In this document: positions 36,338 to 45,669 of the stretch, one piece after another
Layout: every line of letters begins with the position of its first letter
Numbering within the stretch: position 1 is the first letter of the stretch
Assembly (NCBI RefSeq): GCF_947501425.1
Contig: NZ_CANMVN010000006.1
Span: 222,960-286,959, forward strand
Direction of reading: 5' to 3'
DNA from: an uncultured Psychroserpens sp.
GTDB lineage: Bacteria > Bacteroidota > Bacteroidia > Flavobacteriales > Flavobacteriaceae
Length of the DNA: 64,000 nucleotides
Made by a program: the position numbers and the translations under genes
The notes under the pieces: model-generated
What the model was told of the DNA's origin: nothing
Databases searched by the model: none
Seen by the model: the letters and a program-made list of their open reading frames with translations, nothing else

Positions 36338-38365
36338 ATGTCAGAGAAGGAAAACCTGCAAGATGCAGACGGAAAGATTGAAATAGACGCTACAAACTCA
36401 TCTCAAAAATCTAAAGAGGTAGACACCACAGCTGAAGAAGTTTTAGAAGAAACTAATGAGTCTACAGAAACAGAAGTGTCTGAAACAGCAGCAGCAACTG
36501 ATAATACTGAAGCTACCGAAGCTGATGCGGAAGACACTGTAACAGCATCTGAAGAACAAACAAAGGCAACTGATGCGCATGTTGAAGAAATTGAAGAGTC
36601 AAATGCCGAAGATGCTGAAGATGAAGCCAATGCCGAGCGTCACGAATTAGAGTCTAAAGACTACCATTCTATGTCAATGGAGCAACTCACAATCGAGTTT
36701 GAGCAATTGATAGAAAATCACAAGATCCAAAATATCAAATCACAAGTTGAAGAGATCAAATCTGAGTTTAACTCAAAATTTGACGCCTTACTGGATGAAA
36801 AAAAGGAAGAATTTCTTAGTGAAGGTGGAAATGAAATAGATTTCTATTATGCATCTCCAGTAAAAAAGCGATTCAATAATGCATTTAAGTCTTATAGAAA
36901 TAATCTCAATGCTTATTACAAGGAACGTGAGAACAATTTAAAAGCGAATCTGGAAAAACGTTTACAAATCATTGAAGAGATTAAAGGTCTTGTAAACGCG
37001 GAAGAAAACATAAATACCACATATAAGCAATTTAAAGATTTGCAGGAACAATGGCGAAATGCTGGACCTATTCCCAGAGATCGCTATAACAACGCTTGGA
37101 ATTCATACCATCACCATGTAGAAATTTTTTACGACGTATTGCATCTAAATCGTGATCTGCGTGACATGGATTTCAAACACAACCTGGAACAAAAAACAAA
37201 AATCATTGAACGTGCTGAAGAATTAGCTAAAGATGATAACATTAACCGATCATTCAGAGAACTTCAAGTACTCCATAAATTATGGAAAGAAGATCTTGGC
37301 CCTGTTGCCAGAGAACATCGTGATGACATCTGGGAACGTTTTAGTAATGCTACAAAAACCATTCACGATAAGCGTCAGGCCTATTATGCAGATTTAGACA
37401 AGGCGCGTGAAAAAAACCTTGAACTCAAAGAAGGAATTATAATAAAAATTGAAGCAGTTGCTGCAGATACAGGTAATTCTCATCAATCATGGCAAAAGAA
37501 AATTAAAACGATTGAAGCTTTAAGAGAAGAGTTTTTTAATGCTGGAAAAGTACCTCAAAAAGTCAATGAAGCCACTTGGTCAAAATTTAAAGGAGCTGTT
37601 AGAGTCTTTAATAGAAACAAAAACAACTTTTACAAGAATCTAAAGAAAGATCAATACGACAATCTTGAAAAGAAAAAAGCATTAATCCAAATTGCACTTG
37701 ACAACAAAGACAATGAAGATTTTGAAGCGACGACTCCGCTAATGAAGAAAATCCAAAGCGATTGGAAAAAGATTGGTCATGTTCCAAGAAAAGACAGCGA
37801 TAAGATATGGAAAGAATTCAAAGGTGCATGTAACGCATATTTTGACAGACTTCACGCTGAACGCAATGAAGCCAACAAGGAATTGATGGCAGCATATGAA
37901 CAGAAAACTGCTCTTCTACAAGAAGTAAATGCACTTGAGCTATCTGGCAAGCCTGAGAAAGATATTGAAACCATTAAAGAAAGAATTTCTGCTTGGAAAG
38001 CAATTGGTCACGTTCCGCAAAACAAACGTTATATAGACGGTAAATTCAATAAAGCACTTGATAACTTATTTGGTAAGTTAGACATGGATAAAGAGAAATT
38101 AGAGATGATCAAGTTTGAAAATAAACTTGAGAATTTATCAAAACCTAATGATACTCGCCTTCTAGATAATGAGCAAAATTTTATTAGAAAGAAAATTTCA
38201 GAAATAAAAGGAGAGATCAATCAACTGGAAAACAACATGCAGTTTTTCTCAAATGTTGATGAAAGCAATCCTTTGGTAAAAGATGTGATTAATAACATTG
38301 AAAAACATAAGAAAGGCTTGTCTATTTGGGTGCAGAAGCTCAAGAAGGTAAAAAGCATGTATTAA
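36338..38365 (+). CDS. DUF349-repeat protein
   Basis: The 675-residue protein starts with a long acidic, Glu/Thr/Ala-rich, disordered region (about 1-105) and then has about five DUF349 repeats (about 140-600), each with the phrase WrxaGpVPrd...Wn.F, for example LQEQWRNAGPIPRDRYNNAW and SDWKKIGHVPRKDSDKIWKEF. The C-terminus is coiled coil. DUF349 proteins are common in Bacteroidota; their function is unknown. It is predicted to be cytoplasmic. The TTG start of the next gene follows the stop directly. Confidence 0.93.
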   Translation: MSEKENLQDADGKIEIDATNSSQKSKEVDTTAEEVLEETNESTETEVSETAAATDNTEATEADAEDTVTASEEQTKATDAHVEEIEESNAEDAEDEANAERHELESKDYHSMSMEQLTIEFEQLIENHKIQNIKSQVEEIKSEFNSKFDALLDEKKEEFLSEGGNEIDFYYASPVKKRFNNAFKSYRNNLNAYYKERENNLKANLEKRLQIIEEIKGLVNAEENINTTYKQFKDLQEQWRNAGPIPRDRYNNAWNSYHHHVEIFYDVLHLNRDLRDMDFKHNLEQKTKIIERAEELAKDDNINRSFRELQVLHKLWKEDLGPVAREHRDDIWERFSNATKTIHDKRQAYYADLDKAREKNLELKEGIIIKIEAVAADTGNSHQSWQKKIKTIEALREEFFNAGKVPQKVNEATWSKFKGAVRVFNRNKNNFYKNLKKDQYDNLEKKKALIQIALDNKDNEDFEATTPLMKKIQSDWKKIGHVPRKDSDKIWKEFKGACNAYFDRLHAERNEANKELMAAYEQKTALLQEVNALELSGKPEKDIETIKERISAWKAIGHVPQNKRYIDGKFNKALDNLFGKLDMDKEKLEMIKFENKLENLSKPNDTRLLDNEQNFIRKKISEIKGEINQLENNMQFFSNVDESNPLVKDVINNIEKHKKGLSIWVQKLKKVKSMY

Positions 38366-38713
38366 TTGAAAGGTAGATCCGTTTTATTTATAGCAATTGG
38401 TATTTCTGTTTTTGTCGAATTGCTTTTCATGATTTTAGTTTTTAATAAAGTTGGTGCTGAACGATTACCAATTCAAATAGGTAGATTATTATTTCAAGGG
38501 TTCTTAATTTTCTTTATTTGGGAATTTAAATCAAGAACTGCCCTATTTATCCTAGTCGCTTTTCATTTAATTACAGCGTTGTTAAATGGGTTTTTATCTA
38601 ATTACAAAACATCATTTCATACCATAGTTGCTGTATATCATCTAAGCTTAGCATTAGTTATGTACTTTAATAATTACCTACAAAAACTTTTTGCAAAAAC
38701 AAATGACCATTAG
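38366..38713 (+). CDS. Small four-span membrane protein
   Basis: The 115-residue product has about three to four hydrophobic segments (residues 5-27, 37-52, 58-75, 84-104) and ends with a short basic tail (QKLFAKTNDH). The TTG at 38366 is the only in-frame start that gives the full first membrane segment and it follows the DUF349 gene's stop directly, so the pair is probably translated together. No family recognised. Small membrane proteins of this kind often associate with larger partners, but there is no evidence for one here. Confidence 0.65.
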   Translation: MKGRSVLFIAIGISVFVELLFMILVFNKVGAERLPIQIGRLLFQGFLIFFIWEFKSRTALFILVAFHLITALLNGFLSNYKTSFHTIVAVYHLSLALVMYFNNYLQKLFAKTNDH

Positions 38714-38761
38714 TAATAATAGTTTCACCTTTTCTAAAGTATTATTTACTAACTTTAAGAC

Positions 38762-39259
38762 ATGGATAAACTCATAGAAACCTTCTACAAAGCATTTGGT
38801 GATTTGGATGCAGAGATTATGTGTTCTTGCTATCACGACGATATTGTTTTTGAAGACCCAGCTTTTGGAGTTTTAAAAGGAAAACGTGCCGGAAACATGT
38901 GGCGTATGCTCTGCGATTCTCAAAAAGACAAAGACTTTAAGATTATATACTCTGAAATTGAAGCCAATTCTGATAAAGGATCAGCAAAATGGGAAGCATT
39001 CTACACCTTCAGTAAAACTGGACGAAAAGTTCACAATAAAATCCAAGCAGATTTTGAATTTAAAGATGGAAAAATCATTAAGCATACTGATCATTTTAAT
39101 CTTCACAAATGGGCTAGACAAGCTATGGGAATAAAAGGGTTTATGATTGGCAGAACTCGTTATTTCAAAAATAAACTAAGATATCAAACCAATAATTTAC
39201 TTACCAAATACGAAAGTAGTTTACAACACAAAAAAGCTACTTATTTAGGGCTCAAGTAG
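38762..39259 (+). CDS. SnoaL/NTF2-like protein
   Basis: The 165-residue protein fits the NTF2-like fold: the N-terminal FYKAFGDLDAEIMCSCYHDDIVFEDPAFG (about 8-36), then an alternating helix/strand body ending HTDHFNLHKWARQAMG. Members of this superfamily are small barrels with varied roles (ketosteroid isomerase-type enzymes, binding proteins), so no reaction is assigned. The stop codon lies inside a hairpin terminator. Single gene, 48 bp after the small membrane protein gene. Confidence 0.85.
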   Translation: MDKLIETFYKAFGDLDAEIMCSCYHDDIVFEDPAFGVLKGKRAGNMWRMLCDSQKDKDFKIIYSEIEANSDKGSAKWEAFYTFSKTGRKVHNKIQADFEFKDGKIIKHTDHFNLHKWARQAMGIKGFMIGRTRYFKNKLRYQTNNLLTKYESSLQHKKATYLGLK

Positions 39260-39264
39260 CTTTT
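39232..39264. terminator. Terminator overlapping the end of the NTF2-like gene
   Basis: AAAAGCTACTT (39232-39242) pairs with AAGTAGCTTTT (39254-39264), spanning the gene's TAG at 39257-39259. On the minus strand the T tract is longer, so it may also end transcripts from the Kdo operon. Confidence 0.65.
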
Positions 39265-39361
39265 GTATAATCAAATCCTGTTTCTTTTTAGGGACTAATA
39301 GTTTACTTTATGTTTCAGTTTTGATTACATTCTAATTAAATCAAAATGTGTGCCAAAATCT

Positions 39362-39376
39362 GTTGTGCAACACAAC
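39362..39376. repeat. Short perfect inverted repeat
   Basis: GTTGTGCAACACAAC is a 6-bp inverted repeat around CAA, in the 211-bp gap between two convergent genes. No T run follows. Operator, hairpin or chance are all possible. Confidence 0.3.
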
Positions 39377-39470
39377 TTATTAGGACTAAAAGATTAGTAG
39401 ACAATAAAGATTTAGTAATTAATTAGGGTTGGAGCAGACTAAAATTTGAATACCGATTAATAGATAGAAC

Positions 39471-40019
39471 TTAAGAGTATTCTGGTCGTTTACCAACCAC
39501 ATCTTTATAAAAAGCGGTCATGTGAGCAAAGTCAGACTCAACATCATCTGTTGGATAAAATGGTTCTGAGACGTGGTTTTGCTTGTTCTTAAAATCTAAT
39601 GTGAACATAATGATTGGGACTTGTGCAGCTTTAGCTATATAATAAAACCCTGTTCTCCACTCTTCAACCTTTTTACGTGTACCTTCAGGAGCCAATGTCA
39701 ATCTAAATTCGTCTTTATCTTCAAAAAGCTTAGCAATAGCTTCTACTTTATTTTGCCCTGATGTTCGATCTAATGGTGCACCACCAACTGCTCTAAAATA
39801 ATAGCCAAACGGCCATTTAAAGAGTTCCTTTTTACCAACAAAATTTGTTTTCAAATTAACTACTTTCCGAAGTAATATTCCTATAAAAAAGTCATGCCAA
39901 CTTGTGTGAGGTACAGCAATGATAACAGCTTTTTTTATGGTGTCTTTGGAGAAATTGACATTACCTGTAACCTTCCAGCCCAATAGTTTAAAATAGATAA
40001 ATCTAGCTAACCATTGCAT
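39471..40019 (-). CDS. PlsC-type 1-acyl-glycerol-3-phosphate acyltransferase
   Basis: The 182-residue protein has the PlsC/LPLAT signature HTSWHDFF (H(x4)D, about residues 37-42) and an EGTRKK motif (about 112-117) in LAPEGTRKKVEEW, the acyl-acceptor binding site. It would add a fatty acyl chain to a lysophospholipid, or to a lipid A intermediate. It is the last gene of a minus-strand group, one base after the KdnB-like gene's stop. The location in a Kdo-related group favours an envelope lipid role; the acceptor is not known. Confidence 0.88.
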   Translation of the reverse strand: MQWLARFIYFKLLGWKVTGNVNFSKDTIKKAVIIAVPHTSWHDFFIGILLRKVVNLKTNFVGKKELFKWPFGYYFRAVGGAPLDRTSGQNKVEAIAKLFEDKDEFRLTLAPEGTRKKVEEWRTGFYYIAKAAQVPIIMFTLDFKNKQNHVSEPFYPTDDVESDFAHMTAFYKDVVGKRPEYS

Positions 40020-40020
40020 A

Positions 40021-41103
40021 TTACATTTTTTGGTATAGTGTTTTAAGCACGTCTCTGGTAATCACCTGTTTCCAGTTTTTACCAATCGCATTTTCCCATA
40101 GAGGCACAAGACTTAAAGCCACATCAATCATTATATCAAATTCATCATCATGTAGATCTGCACACAAGCCTTGGGGTAATTTAATTTTATGCTTTTTCTT
40201 CATTGCTTTGAAGAATTTAACACCTTCTGGATAAAATTCTTCGAGATGATCAAAAACAATACAGTTACCAATTCCATGCTTCGTACCAAGAAGATAAGAC
40301 AAGCCATAACTCATTGCATGCGCTACTCCTACTTGAGAATACGCAATACTCATTCCTCCGTGCCAAGAAGCCATCATCAATTTATCTTGAGATTCTTCTT
40401 CGGAAAGAGAGCCATCCAAGAATATTTCTTTACAAAGTTCAAAAGCTTTCTCACCATAGCTTTGGCTAAATGCATTTAAATACGTGCCATTAAGAGATTC
40501 TATACAATGAATAAAGCAATCCATTCCTGTGTAAAACCACTGATCTTTAGGAACATCTTTAGTGAGCTCCGGATCAAGAATAACCTGATCAAATGGTGTG
40601 TAATCAGAATTAATTCCTAATTTTTTCTCAGGACCAGTCAAAACAGTTGTTCTAGACACCTCTGCACCTGTACCTGATATTGTTGGAATGCCTACATGAT
40701 AAATTGCAGGAGTCTTAACCAGATCCCATCCTTGGTAATCTTTGGCTTCTCCTTCATTTGTTAGCATTATAGCTACTGCTTTAGCTAAATCTAAAATGGT
40801 ACCACCTCCTATTCCAATAATACCAGAAGGTCTGTCTTTATGAGTTAATATAATTTTCTCAACCAACTCATCAACTTGTGACGTCTTTGGTTCATTATCG
40901 GCAGATATAAATAATAGTTGATCATCGTATGCTATTGGAATTCTGGAGCTTAACCAGGCATTTCCTTTGAATACGTCATCAACCAAAAATATAAATGGTG
41001 CTTTTCTATTTAAGCGCTTAGGAGAAATAATATCTCCCAACTGATCAAAGCTTCCTCGCCCAAAAACAACTCTGGACACCATTGGATAATTCTTATAACT
41101 CAT
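40021..41103 (-). CDS. Iron-containing alcohol dehydrogenase, KdnB-like (Kdo 8-oxidase candidate)
   Basis: The 360-residue protein is a group III iron-type dehydrogenase: GIGGGTILDLAKAVAI for NAD binding (about 98-113), GTGAEVS, DCFIHCIE and HAMSYGLSYLLGTKHG for metal ligands (Asp and His residues). The start (NYPMVSRVVFGRGSFDQLGD) and length are like KdnB, which oxidises the C8 hydroxyl of Kdo in Shewanella, prior to amination by KdnA. The kdsB gene in the same group supports this, but the KdnA-type aminotransferase is not in the window, so the identity is an inference. Confidence 0.8.
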   Translation of the reverse strand: MSYKNYPMVSRVVFGRGSFDQLGDIISPKRLNRKAPFIFLVDDVFKGNAWLSSRIPIAYDDQLLFISADNEPKTSQVDELVEKIILTHKDRPSGIIGIGGGTILDLAKAVAIMLTNEGEAKDYQGWDLVKTPAIYHVGIPTISGTGAEVSRTTVLTGPEKKLGINSDYTPFDQVILDPELTKDVPKDQWFYTGMDCFIHCIESLNGTYLNAFSQSYGEKAFELCKEIFLDGSLSEEESQDKLMMASWHGGMSIAYSQVGVAHAMSYGLSYLLGTKHGIGNCIVFDHLEEFYPEGVKFFKAMKKKHKIKLPQGLCADLHDDEFDIMIDVALSLVPLWENAIGKNWKQVITRDVLKTLYQKM

Positions 41104-41121
41104 TTACTTGTCTTCGTGTAA

Positions 41122-41129
41122 CAAAAATA
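41122..41129 (-). promoter_or_regulatory. Candidate -7 box for the KdnB-PlsC genes
   Basis: The minus strand reads TATTTTTG, matching TAnnTTTG, 18 bp upstream of the KdnB-like ATG, in the 47-bp gap after the CAT-like gene. It could give partly independent expression of these two genes. Confidence 0.35.
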
Positions 41130-41150
41130 AAAACATAGTTGGATTTATCT

Positions 41151-41771
41151 TTAGTTATTTAAATAATGTTGGAATTTTTCGGAAAATAATCCAACGTGAT
41201 AGCCATCAACCAAAGCATGATTAACATGTAAAGACACATTCATCACTATGTTTCCATCGGGTTGATGTTCAATTTTACTAAACGCTAATTTAGGCACGGA
41301 CTCAATTTCTCCTGAAACAGGTTCTTTGTGTCCTGAAAAATTCACCCAAGGTAGCGCTGAACAATGTATGCACTCCAAATCATTACGCTCTGGATATAAT
41401 GCATTTGAATGTTCAATTCTATTTTTCTCTAAATCTATATTGATTAAAAATTGCTTCAAATCCATATCAAACTCAATATATGAAAATCCGAATGTTTTAT
41501 CAGATCTCATTAGGGTAGCAGAAGCATTAATTGTATTATATTTAATGACCTCTTCACCTTCTATTCTCAATTTAAATTCATCTACATCATTAATTGCCTT
41601 CATACAATCATGGAGATACTTTCCGAAGAAAGATATGGCATTTGACTTAGCAAATCTATAAGCTTTACTGACATCAAATGGAATAGTAACACCAAAATAC
41701 GGATCTTTCAATGACCGAAAATGGTCATAATGAGGTTTGCGTTTCCATGTATCTAAATCGATTATCTCCAT
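41151..41771 (-). CDS. Chloramphenicol-acetyltransferase-like acyltransferase
   Basis: The 206-residue protein has the CAT fold and the catalytic segment HVNHALVDGYHVG (about 184-196), where the second His and the Asp of HxxxDG match the CAT active site. N-terminal IDLDTWKRKPHYDHF is also typical. Chromosomal CAT homologues in Bacteroidota are not necessarily drug-resistance enzymes; in this place, between the HAD gene and the KdnB-like gene, it may acylate a sugar or lipid. Its ATG overlaps the HAD gene's TAA by one base. No evidence here for acquired resistance. Confidence 0.85.
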   Translation of the reverse strand: MEIIDLDTWKRKPHYDHFRSLKDPYFGVTIPFDVSKAYRFAKSNAISFFGKYLHDCMKAINDVDEFKLRIEGEEVIKYNTINASATLMRSDKTFGFSYIEFDMDLKQFLINIDLEKNRIEHSNALYPERNDLECIHCSALPWVNFSGHKEPVSGEIESVPKLAFSKIEHQPDGNIVMNVSLHVNHALVDGYHVGLFSEKFQHYLNN

Positions 41772-42475
41772 TAATTTAAAATCGTTTTTAAATCTAACAA
41801 ACTAGTTATCGTCTTATAATCTTTTTTTTGAGCCTCATGATCATTAACCTGTTCGTGTAACCATGTGGTATGAAAAGGAACATGTACTGCTTTAGCTCCA
41901 ATATTAACTAATGGTAATATATCAGACTTCAATGAATTTCCAACCATCAAAAACTCTGACGGATTGATATCCAAATGGTTTAATAATTTTGAGTAATTAG
42001 ACTCCTGCTTATCACTCAAAACTTCAATGTGATGAAAATAAGAGGTTAGATTTGACTTTTCGAGTTTGCGCTCCTGATCAAGAAGATCGCCTTTAGTCAC
42101 AAGAATTAAACGATATGTCTTAGAAAGTGTCTTCAATATATCTTCTACACCATCCAATAATTCAACAGGTTTATTGAGCATATTCTTACCTATATTGAGA
42201 ATTTTAGATATGGTTTGACTAGACACTTCATTGTTAGATAACTCTATAGCCATTTCAACCATTGACAGCACAAAACCTTTGATTCCGTAACCATACAATG
42301 GAAGATTCTCCATTTCCTTTTTAAATAGCTCTTGATCAATCTTGTTGGCTGTCTCATAAGCTGACAATAATTTTGCAAACTCCAATTCGGCCTCTCTAAA
42401 ATAGGTTTCATTCACCCAGAGTGTATCATCTGCATCAAAACCTATAACTTTTATATGTTGGTAGTCGTTATTCAC
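41771..42475 (-). CDS. HAD-superfamily hydrolase
   Basis: The 234-residue protein has HAD motifs: FDADDTLW (motif I, about residues 13-20 from the chosen start), LVTKGD (motif II) and MVGNSLKSDILP (motif IV), typical of subfamily IA phosphatases such as YjjG. The frame extends to 42523, which would overlap kdsB by 47 bp. I prefer the GTG at 42475, one base after the kdsB TAA, because it starts right before the first motif. It is not similar in length or motif spacing to KdsC. Substrate unknown. Confidence 0.85.
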   Translation of the reverse strand: MNNDYQHIKVIGFDADDTLWVNETYFREAELEFAKLLSAYETANKIDQELFKKEMENLPLYGYGIKGFVLSMVEMAIELSNNEVSSQTISKILNIGKNMLNKPVELLDGVEDILKTLSKTYRLILVTKGDLLDQERKLEKSNLTSYFHHIEVLSDKQESNYSKLLNHLDINPSEFLMVGNSLKSDILPLVNIGAKAVHVPFHTTWLHEQVNDHEAQKKDYKTITSLLDLKTILN

Positions 42476-42476
42476 G

Positions 42477-43205
42477 TTATTTCCAGAGTTTTTTTGCGCG
42501 TTCGAGGTCTTCAGGTGTATCAATTTCTACACCTTCAACAGTAGTTTCAACCATTTTAATTCGCTTTCCATATTCTAAATAGCGAATACATTCAATTTTT
42601 TCTGTAGCTTCAATGAATTGCATTGGAAGCTTATAGAAATCCAATAAAGCTTCTTTTCTAAAAGCATAAATACCTTTGTGCTTAAAATAGCGAGCTCCTG
42701 CTTGTTTATCTCTTGGAAATGGAATTGGACTTCTAGAAAAGTACAAAGCAAAATTATTCTGGTCAACTATGACTTTTACAGTATTTGGGTTATTTATTTC
42801 ATCCCAATCATGAATTTCAACCATGAGTGACGCTAAATCTATTTGCTTTTCAGAATCATCTCTAAACACCTCCAACACCTTTTCCAAACTGTCGCGTTCT
42901 GTAAATGGTTCGTCTCCTTGTACATTAACAACGATATCCACATCCAAATCTTGTACAGCCTCAGCTATACGATCACTTCCTGATTCATGTTCTTTTTTAC
43001 TCATAATGGCTTTGCCACCATGCGATGTGATTTCATCATAAATGATTTTGCTGTCGGTAACAACATACACATCATCAAATAACTCTGTTGCAATTGTTGC
43101 TTCGTAAGTACGTAGAATGACTGATTTTCCTGCTAAATTCTGCATGAGCTTTCCTGGAAAACGTGACGCACTGTATCGTGCAGGAATCATTGAGATTATC
43201 TTCAT
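42477..43205 (-). CDS. kdsB: 3-deoxy-manno-octulosonate cytidylyltransferase
   Basis: The 242-residue protein has the KdsB pattern: [15 protein letters not shown] (residues 6-20), [19 protein letters not shown] and IETPEDLE-type ending ([13 protein letters not shown]). KdsB activates Kdo as CMP-Kdo for LPS core synthesis in the cytoplasm. The frame extends to 43229, but [11 protein letters not shown] at 43205 is the usual N-terminus. It is the first gene of a likely kdsB-HAD-CAT-KdnB-PlsC transcript with a -7 box upstream. Confidence 0.95.
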   Translation of the reverse strand: MKIISMIPARYSASRFPGKLMQNLAGKSVILRTYEATIATELFDDVYVVTDSKIIYDEITSHGGKAIMSKKEHESGSDRIAEAVQDLDVDIVVNVQGDEPFTERDSLEKVLEVFRDDSEKQIDLASLMVEIHDWDEINNPNTVKVIVDQNNFALYFSRSPIPFPRDKQAGARYFKHKGIYAFRKEALLDFYKLPMQFIEATEKIECIRYLEYGKRIKMVETTVEGVEIDTPEDLERAKKLWK

Positions 43206-43226
43206 TTGACCAATTAGGTTGAATAT

Positions 43227-43234
43227 CAAAAATA
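43227..43234 (-). promoter_or_regulatory. Candidate -7 box for the kdsB operon
   Basis: The minus strand reads TATTTTTG, matching TAnnTTTG, 21 bp upstream of the kdsB ATG. It also supports 43205 as the start over the extended frame. Confidence 0.45.
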
Positions 43235-43302
43235 AAACTTTTAGAGGACTTTAGGTCGTACTTTTTTAATCTTTTTATAAACCTTGAAAATGATATAAAA
43301 AA

Positions 43303-44730
43303 TTAGTCTTCTTCAAAAAATTCATCTTTAAAACCAATAAGATATAATTTGTCTTTTGCTCTTGTCACAGCTGTATAAAGCCATCTCATATAATCCCGAT
43401 CAATTCCATTAGGCAAGTAAGGTTGCTCTACGAAAATGGTATGCCATTGTCCTCCTTGCGACTTATGACAAGTGATTGCATATGAAAATTTAACCTGAAG
43501 CGCATTGAAATGCTTATTGTTCTTAATCTTTAAGAATTTCTTATAGTTAGAAGTTTCGTCTTCATAATCTTTTTGCACCTCCTGATACAGACGATTGCTA
43601 TCGTCGTAAGTAAGCGATGGTGTCTCAGCTTCTATGGTATCTAAAAGTAAAACGGTCTCAAAAGATCGCATTTTAGGATAATCTACCATTTGAACTTTAA
43701 CTTCAGCAAAGCGAAAACCATAAAGCGATGTTATAGAAAAAATCTCCAATACCTGAATGATATCACCATTTGCTATGAAGCCAGCTTCTGTAGTTGGCTT
43801 GATCCAGAAATAATTATTCTTCACCACCATTAAAAAATCACCAACTGTAAGTTCATTTTCATTGAATATTATTCTATTTCTTATTTGTTGATTGTAAAGG
43901 TTAGCACGTTTATTACTTCTCACAATTATAGCAGTTTCTTCATGTCCGTGAGCACTGTAAGAATCGTTTATGGCATCCATAATTTCATGACCATCTATCA
44001 GTCTAATTATATCATCAAAACCTTTAAGGTCAAATTTAAAAGACTCAAAGAATTCGTTTTCTAAAACTTCTCTAATGCGAGTAGCGTTGATCAAAATTCC
44101 AGAATCCATATTTTGTCTTACAACTTCATCAAGCTCAATAGAAGTCACTATCTTATTATAATTTAAGTCTAGTTTATCTTGGTTTAGCGCTGGAGACAAA
44201 TCGGCTTTTACAGGAGGCAATTGTGCTTTATCACCTATTAATAACAGTTTACATTTATGTCCGGAATACACATACTGCATGAGGTCATCTAGCAATGATG
44301 TACTTTCAAAGTTTTTAGAATCGGCAGGAATGTCAGGAATCATAGAAGCTTCGTCAACAATAAAAATTGTATTTCTATGCTTATTGGGTTGCAATACAAA
44401 TTTAACACCTCCACCTCTATCTTTCTTCGGAAAATAAATTTTCTTATGGATTGTAAACGCTTCTTTTTTTGAATAATTAGAAATTACTTTTGCAGCTCTA
44501 CCTGTTGGAGCCATCAATACAGCACTTTTTTTTGTTTCCCATAAATTTGAGACCAAAGTCCCAATAATGCTCGTTTTACCAGTTCCAGCAAAACCTTTTA
44601 AAAGATATAAAGCATTGGGAGAATCATTAAATATAAACTGAGAAAGTTGTTCAAGTGCAATGCGTTGTTTGGTAGTAGGTTCAAATGCAAACTTTTGAAT
44701 TAATAATTTATAGAAATCTGATGCGTTCAT
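43303..44730 (-). CDS. RecD/Pif1-type SF1 DNA helicase
   Basis: The 475-residue protein has the SF1B helicase motifs in order: GFAGTGKTS (Walker A, about 44-52), VDEASMI (Walker B), GDKAQLPPV (motif III), and ITCHKSQG, WLYTAVTRAK (motifs V and VI with UvrD_C_2). This resembles RecD2 or Pif1-like helicases but lacks the long N-terminal domain of RecD2. It would unwind DNA 5' to 3'; that polarity is a family property. It precedes the kdsB operon on the same strand with a 97-bp gap, so its transcript may read into that operon. Confidence 0.9.
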   Translation of the reverse strand: MNASDFYKLLIQKFAFEPTTKQRIALEQLSQFIFNDSPNALYLLKGFAGTGKTSIIGTLVSNLWETKKSAVLMAPTGRAAKVISNYSKKEAFTIHKKIYFPKKDRGGGVKFVLQPNKHRNTIFIVDEASMIPDIPADSKNFESTSLLDDLMQYVYSGHKCKLLLIGDKAQLPPVKADLSPALNQDKLDLNYNKIVTSIELDEVVRQNMDSGILINATRIREVLENEFFESFKFDLKGFDDIIRLIDGHEIMDAINDSYSAHGHEETAIIVRSNKRANLYNQQIRNRIIFNENELTVGDFLMVVKNNYFWIKPTTEAGFIANGDIIQVLEIFSITSLYGFRFAEVKVQMVDYPKMRSFETVLLLDTIEAETPSLTYDDSNRLYQEVQKDYEDETSNYKKFLKIKNNKHFNALQVKFSYAITCHKSQGGQWHTIFVEQPYLPNGIDRDYMRWLYTAVTRAKDKLYLIGFKDEFFEED

Positions 44731-44892
44731 CTATATAACTGAGATACAATTAAAAACGCAATATAAGGTTTAATGCGCTAGCTTTATATCTCTTTACATT
44801 ACAAAATTTGTTGTATAATATGAAAGTAATTTTATATCTTTCACCTTTGATTGTTTTTTAGCTACATTATTTTAACGAACAAAAAAAAATTG

Positions 44893-44900
44893 TAGATTTG
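44893..44900 (+). promoter_or_regulatory. Candidate -7 box for the membrane-protein gene at 44.9 kb
   Basis: TAGATTTG matches TAnnTTTG and lies 33 bp upstream of the ATG at 44934, preceded by an A-rich tract. No TTG at the standard -33 position. Confidence 0.4.
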
Positions 44901-44933
44901 CGTAACTCCTTAACAAAATAAAAAAAACTAACT

Positions 44934-45665
44934 ATGTTAAATGTAATTCTTGTAGTTGTAGGCCTTATTTTACTTACAATTGGTATTGTTTGGTTAATTG
45001 ATAAGTATGTGCCTAAAAAACTAAAGCCATTATTAAATTTAGTATTATGGGCTTTAATCGTCTTTTTAGGATACATCACGTTCATGTCTGTATATGGCGA
45101 AATCAAATTTAATAAGCTAAAAAATGAGCGATACGATACTGTTATTGCCAAATTAGTAGACATTAGAGATGCAGAATTAGCTCACAGAACAGTTACAGGT
45201 GAATTTACAGGAAGTTTTGACAATTTAGTTAAGTTTATTGACACTGCTAAATTTACCATTACACAACGTAAAGATTCTACAATTATTGATGAAGAATTAA
45301 CACGTCGTTTTGGTGGTGTAGAAATGACTAAAGATATTGTTGTAATAGACACATTAGGTTTTGTTCCTGTTAAAGATTCACTCTTTGGAGCAGATGCCAG
45401 ATACAAGTCTATGATGAATGTTCCATATGCAAAAGAAGGTACTAAGTTTAAATTACAAGCTGGTAGATTAGAAGAAGGAAACATTCCTGTGTTTGAGGCC
45501 TCTGTAGATAAAGCACTTATCTTATGGGATCAAGATGTCAACCTAGTAGCTAAAGAAAAAGAGGTTGTTTCAGTAGATGAAGTAAATGGACCAACAATCA
45601 AAGTAGGTTCAATGGAAGAGCCATATACAAAAGGTAACTGGCCTAAAAACCTAAGCAAAGACTAA
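44934..45665 (+). CDS. Membrane protein of unknown function
   Basis: The 243-residue protein has two N-terminal membrane segments (about 3-23 and 34-55) followed by a hydrophilic domain (about 60-243) with a helical start (IKFNKLKNERYDTVIAKLVDIRDAELAHR) similar in layout to pilin-like or type-IV-pilus-associated proteins, though not convincingly so. No catalytic motif. The DUF3822 gene begins 4 bp after its stop, so it is probably the first gene of a three-gene operon ending with rsmD. Role unknown. Confidence 0.75.
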   Translation: MLNVILVVVGLILLTIGIVWLIDKYVPKKLKPLLNLVLWALIVFLGYITFMSVYGEIKFNKLKNERYDTVIAKLVDIRDAELAHRTVTGEFTGSFDNLVKFIDTAKFTITQRKDSTIIDEELTRRFGGVEMTKDIVVIDTLGFVPVKDSLFGADARYKSMMNVPYAKEGTKFKLQAGRLEEGNIPVFEASVDKALILWDQDVNLVAKEKEVVSVDEVNGPTIKVGSMEEPYTKGNWPKNLSKD

Positions 45666-45669
45666 ACCT

